Part shown: positions 57,651 to 64,000 of the stretch, one piece after another
Numbering within the stretch: the stretch's first letter is position 1
How the letters are laid out: each line of letters starts with the position of its first letter
From: Sphagnum compactum
Lineage: Eukaryota; Bryophyta; Sphagnopsida; Sphagnales
NCBI GenBank assembly: GCA_965153455.1
Contig: OZ234503.1
Location: 744,001-808,000 of the forward strand
Length of the DNA: 64,000 bases
Reading direction: 5' to 3'
Position numbers and translations under genes: made by a program
The notes under the pieces: model-generated
Told to the model about the DNA's origin: nothing
What the model saw: only the letters and a program-made list of their open reading frames with translations
Databases searched by the model: none

Positions 57651-59870
57651 AAAGTACCTCAAGGACCCAAACATCAGTGCCCACATTCTTGGGTTAGTAG
57701 TAAGCTATTTTGATCACCTCCAAATCGTTATTGAAACATTCATTTGCATCTAGTTCAATGCAGTATTGTGAATACATCACACCTAAATTGTCCATAATCC
57801 CTTGAATAAAAAACCTACCTTGCGGCTTTGCAACAAGGTAGTCAATAACCCCTACCAAACACCCAGCCCCATCAACAAAAACTTTCACGCAACTACAATG
57901 CACATTAAAAAAAAAATGCAAACAAGGGTGAAAATTTAAAAAATACCACAATATGCCTCTACAAGTGTAATGGTTGTAGCATAAACCTCATGTAACAAAT
58001 AATATTTCACTGGTCTACACATTCAGGTGAGTTATCCATATATATTGCTAGTTCATATTAAATATCAAATGTTGAACACCAATGTTTAGGTCTATCACCC
58101 AATGCATGATAAAATTGATTCATGTTTACATTTAATAAACTTGATTTATAACCATCAAAGGTGTAAGATTTGAACCTGGTGTTCACATCCATACACAAAG
58201 CATAAATATTTCCTTGGAAAATTTTGGTTGTTGCCACAAAATCACATGTGAAAACAATGTTTTTAATTAGCTGAATTTAATCAAGTTGTGAATTGATTAT
58301 AACAAGGGTAGTATGGCAAGACCCAATAGAATTCGAACATCACAAAAGAGGTCAAAATTAATCCTTGCCTTGTCATTGTCAAGCCCATTGTCATCAGCAA
58401 TGTCATCTATTTAAACATAACACACCTTGCTTGGGACAACATAGAAATCCAACAAGTTTTCACATTTTTCAAAAAATTTGTCCAATTTGGTTTCATTATT
58501 TCAAAAAGCTTGGAGAACTCCAAATGTTGCTTAAGGTATTTAGAAAAATAATTATATGAAGTTGAAAACAAACCTTCAATTTTACTCATCATCTACAAAT
58601 GCAATAATGTTTGCACTGCAAGATTGGTTTGGTGAGCCATAGAATGAATTCCCATGGAATGGGGAACCCATCCTTCAAAATTCTATTTCATAACCCTTGA
58701 TATGATACCTTGGAATGTATAAACCCCATCAACCCCAAATGCCATAAGCTTTTTTCCAATCAATTCTTTAAATAAACCACCTTGGTTCATCAAAACTTGC
58801 ATAAGAACTTGGGTGAGGTTGTCAAGACTAAATCTAGCCACCACATGTTAAAGAGAAAGCAAAATTGGTATAAAGCAATCAATTTTGCACAACATAAGCA
58901 TAAAGAAACACCCACCTTTGGTTGTCAATAGTGTTCATCTCATCACAAGTCAAAGAAATATACTAGGTTGTTATAACAACAACTGTGGTGGCATTAAACA
59001 CAATTTGGTGCATGTGTTGAACCATGCCCCAACTCATAAAATCTATCTAATGCAACCTGAGATTATTTTCTAGTTCAATAAAACAAAGAGCTTTTTGTGA
59101 GCCTCATTCTCCAACATTGGCCTGCCATGTTGCACAATGTGAAATAATATGGCAAATTGCATAAGCTTTCTATGTTTTTCCCCCACCACCCCATTAACAA
59201 CCAATTGCAACACTTACTCCCTACCCTTCGAAGCATATATAACTACATTCCTAACATGTTTACAATCCTTGCTAGTGTACCACTCTCCTTTTTTCACCCC
59301 GCTCGAAGTTCTTTCTATTTTTTACGACCAGTGTGCTTATGTAATGAATCTCATTTAAGTCTCTATTCCAGCTCTAAGCAAACTTTACATTTGATAATAT
59401 GCACACAATCGTCAAATGCTATTTGCAACTAAACTCAAAGCAACTTTGTCACCCATGAAACTTGGAATTTGCAGGTAGATTCATAAGATGATTTTTTTTT
59501 CTTTGCTTTTGGTGGGGACACATGAGTAGGTAGTTAAAGAGGAATGACAAATTCTAGATCTGGACAATCACTTATGGAGTCTACAGGTGAACCCAATGAG
59601 GAAGCTTCTTTGTCTCTACCTTTCAAGTCACTAAGATATATAATCGGCACAACACTTTGAGTAGACAATGCACACAGAGGCCCTGGAAGGTTATGCAAGG
59701 TGGATGTAGTTGCATTCTCACTATCCAAATCCACATCATGAATCATGACAAGACTTGGGGTAGAATTGTTAAGATTGTGGGAAAAATAAAAATACTTGAA
59801 CTTGAAGTTTGGTGGTGGGCAAAAAGGAGGCATTTTCTTGATTGAAAAATCTTGCAACACCCTTAGCGTT
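57650..59870 (-). mobile_element. hAT-like transposase relic (most of the length)
   Basis: On the minus strand, in transposase order: MPPFCPPPNFKFKYFYFSHN (N-terminus, frame 59860-59534), TCDEMNTIDNQRWVFLYAYV near 58950, LIGKKLMAFGVDGVYTFQGI near 58740, MGIHSMAHQTNLAVQTL near 58640, KIEGLFSTSYNYFSKYLKQH then LEF, then NFLKNVKTCWISMLSQA (58592-58407). Each block has its counterpart in the relic at 14660-15760. Stops and frame changes are frequent. I could not define terminal repeats. Confidence 0.72.
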
Positions 59871-60331
59871 CAAAGTTTAGACTCCAAACCCAAACGTAAA
59901 CCACCTTGAGACAATGACAATGCTAAAGGGATGGTGTAAGAATTGGACTTAGGGGATGCTGTAAGAATTGGCATCATGCTGTACCAGCTCATGATGCCCT
60001 GCGATACTGGCCCATCCTGTGCACGGGTGTTTTGCAAAATGGAATGCCCATCCAAGAGGTCAGTACACAATACAAAAGATACAGCCTGTTGTTACAGCTC
60101 TGAAGAAGTGCTTTTGGACTATGAGACAAGACAAAAAAAATTCACATCTAACAGCAAATGTCATTTGTGTATATACTGCCTACTTGTTGGAGATCATGAA
60201 GAGCACAAACAATGAGTCAAGAAAAGCTTTTAAAAGCATATAGAAAAGAAGAAGAGATTCTGCTTCTTTTTTTTCTTGTGCAAACAGGCATCATCAGACA
60301 ACCTGTGCAAGTAAATTTCTCTTCAGACGTT

Positions 60332-61482
60332 TCATGTTTTCCCTTGAAGGTATGCTGACCCAGCCATTAACGCCACGGTTGCTGCTTGGCATCCAACACG
60401 GTTGCGCATCATCTTTTGACTAAGGCGGCAATCTCCCACATGGAAAGCTGAGAGACCCACAACTAGTGCTCCTGCCGTTGCAATTGCCCCTAATAAGGCA
60501 TACAAAGATAGTGAATTTAGGTCAAAGAATTGATACTGGAACCACATAGATCACTCTTTGAACAACAGCATGTACAAGCTTGACACAGCAAGCAATTGCT
60601 TTAAATATTCATCATACTTGCCTGTATTGAAATGGAATTGACAAGGAACACACATCAACTTTGCACCAAAACTAGGCACCAAATGCAAGTAAGCAAACCC
60701 AGAATCACCCAATTCAAACTTCAGGATTTAACATCTCTACTTGAAAGATGTGTTGTTTGTCAGAGTTGCATTGTGCTTGATATTAATGCCTATGACTTCA
60801 AGGGATCTTCAGTTTTCAAGAGAAATCCTGTCAGTTGTGACGGATTGCTCTTGAGAGCTGCATTTCTGAGCTTGTAATGGGATCAGGAAGAGGAGCTTTC
60901 ATTCAATCAAGAAGTACTAATTACTTGATAGATTTCCATTTGTGGTCAGCTTGAGAGTACTGGAGTGCCTACATTGCAAGTTTCTTCCTCATGAGATTAA
61001 ACAAATGCAGTAGCTTTTGTGCCACAAATTGCAGCAGTAACTCAGCAGCAAATCTAAAAGCACAAAGTGCTGCTCCCAAACCGAGAACCAGTATCATTTT
61101 TTGCAGATCAGATTCTGTACAAATCTTATTTGAATCTAATTCATGTTTCCTCAATGAATTTTCTCTGAATGCAATACCATTTTCCTTTGGTGGAGTATGG
61201 GATAAACACAAAATTTCAGCCTCAGAAGAGATCATTTCCATGCTGCAAAACATGAACAATTCTTTGTGGTGATTGAATGGCTGATGAATATGAGAAGCAG
61301 GCAGCGAGAACAGATTACTATGTTGCACAGAAAAAACAGTTCTTTGTTGTGATTCCACGGGTGATGAACATGAGAAGCAGGGAGAAAACCATACCTAGAA
61401 GAACAAGAGGATTGCGTCGACGCCCCTCGCGTCTAAACGTGTCACCAGCAGCCTCAAGCTTGTTTAAGCCTCTGCTCGCCAT
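60332..61482 (-). CDS. HIG1-domain protein (respiratory complex assembly/stability factor)
   Basis: HIG1-domain proteins (Rcf1/HIGD1-2 in fungi and animals) are small mitochondrial inner-membrane proteins that support cytochrome oxidase and supercomplexes. Two exons are read on the minus strand: 61482-61395 and 60489-60332, giving 81 residues. Exon 1 reads MASRGLNKLEAAGDTF then REGRRRNPLVLL. Exon 2 reads GAIATAGALVVGLSAFHVGD, then QKMMRNRVGCQAATVALMAG and SAYLQGKT. Two hydrophobic segments flank the QxMMRxRVxxQ motif, the hallmark of the domain. The donor is CTAG|GTATGG and the acceptor ATTAG|GGG. The start at 61482 is the first in-frame ATG and has a G at +4. The 905-base intron ends near a partial duplication of its own 5' part. 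Confidence 0.85.
61250..61390 (+). repeat. ~80-bp imperfect tandem duplication at the HIG1 donor end
   Basis: Words ATTCTTTGTGGTGATT, GATGAATATGAGAAGCAGG (61255-61300) recur as GTTCTTTGTTGTGATT, GATGAACATGAGAAGCAGG (61339-61382), the second copy ending at the HIG1 splice donor. Confidence 0.8.
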
Positions 61483-63618
61483 TCCAGCAGCGAACTTCTT
61501 CTTCTCGCGCGTTTCTAGAAATTCCACTACGGAAAAATCCTCCACAAATCTTGACAAATGGATTCTAACTCCGCATTCTAAAGGTGGGATGCACGTCGAA
61601 ACTGGGCCTTTAGCCTGCACGTCCACCAAACTGTCAAAGCACTTACTGCCATAGAGTCATAGAAGTAATAGGAGAAGAAGACAGCACATGAGATCGCGAC
61701 GGCATAGATCTGGAGAACAAGAAAAAAGTAGAGAAATTCAGCGTTGGAGACATAAGATGCCGGAGGTGAAATGAAAGCTGAGCTTCGACACATGCAAGCT
61801 GCGAGTTGGAATCTGTGAAGAAGAGGAAACCAAAAATGGAAATGTGCACAGGAAGGGGCAGGTTACATGCAAGCAAGAAGATGCATGTGTGTTAAGCGAT
61901 GGATGATGAAGCAAACAAATAAAAATAAAAATCTCTCGATTTGGAAACAAACTGAATCGAAAAATTCCTTCTCCTATGAACTTCTGACATCATCTGTCTC
62001 CAACTAGACTTGCGAACGCTCTTCTCGTGACACGTGAAGCTTGACAAGTCTCCGCATGCAAACAAAGTAACCCAAAAACGTGAGGTCCTGCTACTACAGC
62101 GGAACCGTCCTGCTACGTACACCAGGTACATATTTGAAGAAATTTGACAAAGAGATTGTAAGCAGCGAGAGCTTTAAAAGGAGTCGAAGTTTACAGTCGA
62201 CGACGAAGAAGCTGATTCAATACAAAAACAATTGTTGTGGAAATTCCAGTCGACTACTTACGACTTCCAGTTGCTGGAGTCCAGGCCGACGCGACGAGCT
62301 GACCAGCATCGCGGAAGGTGATGCGCGAACGGAATGCGCGAACGGCGTCGCGAGCAGCGACGATCTGACGAGCATCCCGTAGGGTGAGGACTAAGGACGC
62401 AGGGCGAAGGCCTTTGTGAAATAAGGGGCCTAGGGTGAGGAGGTAGCAAAGCTTAGAACAATCTGACATGTAGGGCAAGGACCCTGGGTGAGGGCCTTTG
62501 TGAAATAAGGGGCCTAGGATGAGGAGGTAGCCAAGTCCAGTTTTGCATTTTAGGATGATCTGACATGTAGGGTAAGGACCTGGGGTGAGGGTCTTCCTGA
62601 AATAAGGGGGCTAGGAAGAGGAGGTAGTCTGGTCCGGTGTTGCATTTCAGAAAAGTCCCTGTACACATTTCTTATGGAAATTGTGAGTTAGTCGGAGCAC
62701 GAGGCACCTTAGGTACTTACGAAATACTGCAAACATACTTACGAAATATCTTCGTGCTTTATGGATATTGTTGTGGTTATCACATGATGGCTAAGTTGGT
62801 TTTGGACTAGGTAATTGGTGGGAGCATGCCAGGTTCTTTGGGTTGAGACTTGAGATGTGTAAGTATCAAAAACTATTCACATTCACAAGTGGATGTCAAG
62901 CTTATGGATTATAGAACACATAAGAAGGTGAGATATGAGGTTTAGCAAATCAGGTATTATTGAGATATGAAAATGTTGAAAGGCAGCAAGATTAGTATGT
63001 GATATAATTGAGAAGCTCTTGTCCAATGTTGTGTGGGTCATATTAACAAAATGTTGCCTACTACTGGATTATTGAAAGCAAGAGCTCACCATTGGCCTTG
63101 AGTGGTTTATTTTGAAACCCACAACCGTTTGGAATGTGAAGACAGGCAGAAGATTTTCAGATATCGGAAGGGCATGTTATCAGGCAGAATCTCCCCTGTA
63201 CAAACTGCTGCAAGATGTTTTGAAAAGCGAAATGTCCATTGGAACAGAAGAAGGATATCTTCAGTACATAGAGTACGACTAATACACAATGCATAAAAAA
63301 TAATGGTGGAAACATACATGTGTACATAGAGAGTACATGTATATACATAAATACTACGTACATTCCTTTCTATAGCGTCCTGGCGCGGCGCTCAAGGGGC
63401 AAAGGGAGCTGATGAGTTTGTTGGTGCGGATTTTAGAGATTCTTTGTGGGAGAAGAACATCGTTGTTTTCCTCCTTGTTGCCGTGGCTTGAAGATTTTGT
63501 GCGGAGGCGCCTTGTTTGTTTGCAGAGGATTTTTATTTTTTAATTTTTTTCTTGTGGTGTGAGATTGGCTGAGGATTTTGTTTTGTTTTGTGAGCTTGGA
63601 AAGCTTGTCCAGGGCAAG
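61483..63618. other. HIG1 upstream region, tandem array and V-ATPase E promoter/leader
   Basis: No further gene is supported. The HIG1 leader and promoter should be at the left, a tandem array lies at 62362-62655, and the V-ATPase E leader begins somewhere after about 63380. Confidence 0.5.
62362..62655 (+). repeat. Three-unit tandem array, ~97-99-bp period
   Basis: Units start with a (G/A)ATCTGAC word at 62362, 62459 and 62557. Each continues through AGGGTGAGG/AGGGCAAGG, a GCCTTTGTGAAATAAGGGG stretch and GAGGAGGTAG. The first is preceded by a CG-rich patch with GCGCGAACGG repeated (62320-62350). Confidence 0.85.
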
Positions 63619-64000
63619 ATGAATGACTCCGATGTCTCCAAGCAGGTGCAGCAGATGGTGCATTTTATCAAGCAAGAAGCTGAAGAGAAGGCCAATGAGA
63701 TCTCTGTCGCTGCTGAAGAGGTGAACCCTGAATTTTGCTTCTTGATCAGATCCAGAAAACAAAAAACAAAAAAGCAAAACGATGCAGATGCTTTTAGGTG
63801 TTGTTGTAGAGTGATGGAGAAACGGACTGACGAAGATTAATGTTGCGCTGTGTGAACTGGTCCGGGATTGAACCGATTTGGCTTATGACTGAGGTTTGCA
63901 GGAATTCAATATAGAGAAGCTCCAGCTAGTGGAGGCGGAGAAGAAGAAGATCAAGCAGGAATACGAGCGCAAGGAGAAACAAGTCGATGTGCGCAAGAAA
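63619..64000 (+). CDS. VHA-E: V-type proton ATPase subunit E, 5' part (runs off the window)
   Basis: Subunit E is part of the peripheral stalk of the vacuolar proton pump. Exon 1 (63619-63720) reads MNDSDVSKQVQQMVHFIKQE then AEEKANEISVAAEE. Exon 2 starts at 63902 after GAGGTTTGCAG and reads EFNIEKLQLVEAEKKKIKQE then YERKEKQVDVRKK up to the window edge. That is about the first 67 of some 230 residues, very close to the plant consensus in the charged N-terminal coiled coil. The GTGAAC donor and the phase-0 join (GAG|GAA) fit the protein. Confidence 0.96.

Noticed and set aside
59943-60243. Cysteine-containing frames between the hAT relic and HIG1
   Set aside because: No zinc-finger spacing or domain could be confirmed; probably HIG1 3' UTR or spacer.
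61483-61629. 49-codon N-terminal extension of the HIG1 protein
   Set aside because: It begins at TTG; the ATG at 61482 has good context and gives a normal-sized protein.

Overview
The window is nuclear DNA of a land plant. It carries plant-type split genes with GT-AG introns (SKP1, a stand-alone SPX protein, Sm protein E, a VTE6-like DUF92 protein, a HIG1-domain protein, V-ATPase subunit E), a plant KT/KVAG-type sugar-phosphate translocator, a relic of the chloroplast gene ndhD, and Helitron and hAT-like elements of plant type. The hAT relics and the pogo/DDE_1-type transposon suggest to me a seed-free lineage (fern, lycophyte or bryophyte), but the window alone does not settle the lineage. 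Gene density is low and most of the DNA is AT-rich, repeat-derived spacer.

Layout. 1-9 kb: AT-rich spacer with a ~1.25 kb inverted-repeat element, a 276-bp Helitron and short repeat arrays. 9.37-10.81 kb: SKP1 (+). 11-16.8 kb: small foldbacks and two hAT-like transposase relics in opposite orientation. 16.8-19 kb: two more Helitrons. 19.23-20.32 kb: an intronless gene for an unrecognised 361-residue protein built on seven copies of a short Trp/Gly motif. 21.11-23.44 kb: SPX-domain gene (-), convergent with it. 24.5-29.4 kb: a fourth Helitron, split near its 5' end by a 4,076-bp DDE_1/Tc1-mariner-type transposon with TA target duplication, whose transposase has three in-frame stops and which contains a tRNA-like sequence. 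29.4-38.9 kb: a pseudogene graveyard (two YTH-domain relics, a CCT5 tail, a chloroplast ndhD piece, and an inverted copy of the VTE6-like gene's 5' end). 40.75-42.33 kb: VTE6-like DUF92 gene (-). 42.4-50 kb: repeat-rich spacer with a 110-bp near-perfect foldback. 51.37-52.44 kb: sugar-phosphate translocator (+). 54.74-56.18 kb: Sm protein E (-) in six exons. 56.8-59.9 kb: a tandem duplication and a third hAT relic. 60.33-61.48 kb: HIG1-domain gene (-). 62.3-62.7 kb: tandem array. 63.62 kb to the end: 5' part of the V-ATPase subunit E gene (+).

The genes look like an ordinary eukaryotic neighbourhood without shared pathway logic: ubiquitin ligase, phosphate sensing, tocopherol precursor metabolism, splicing, sugar-phosphate transport, respiratory-complex assembly and vacuolar acidification. 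The items most likely to be new are the Trp/Gly-motif protein, the Helitron/transposon nest, and the duplicated and inverted 5' region of the VTE6-like gene. Exon borders were read by eye from splice signals and protein-family conservation; there is no transcript evidence here.
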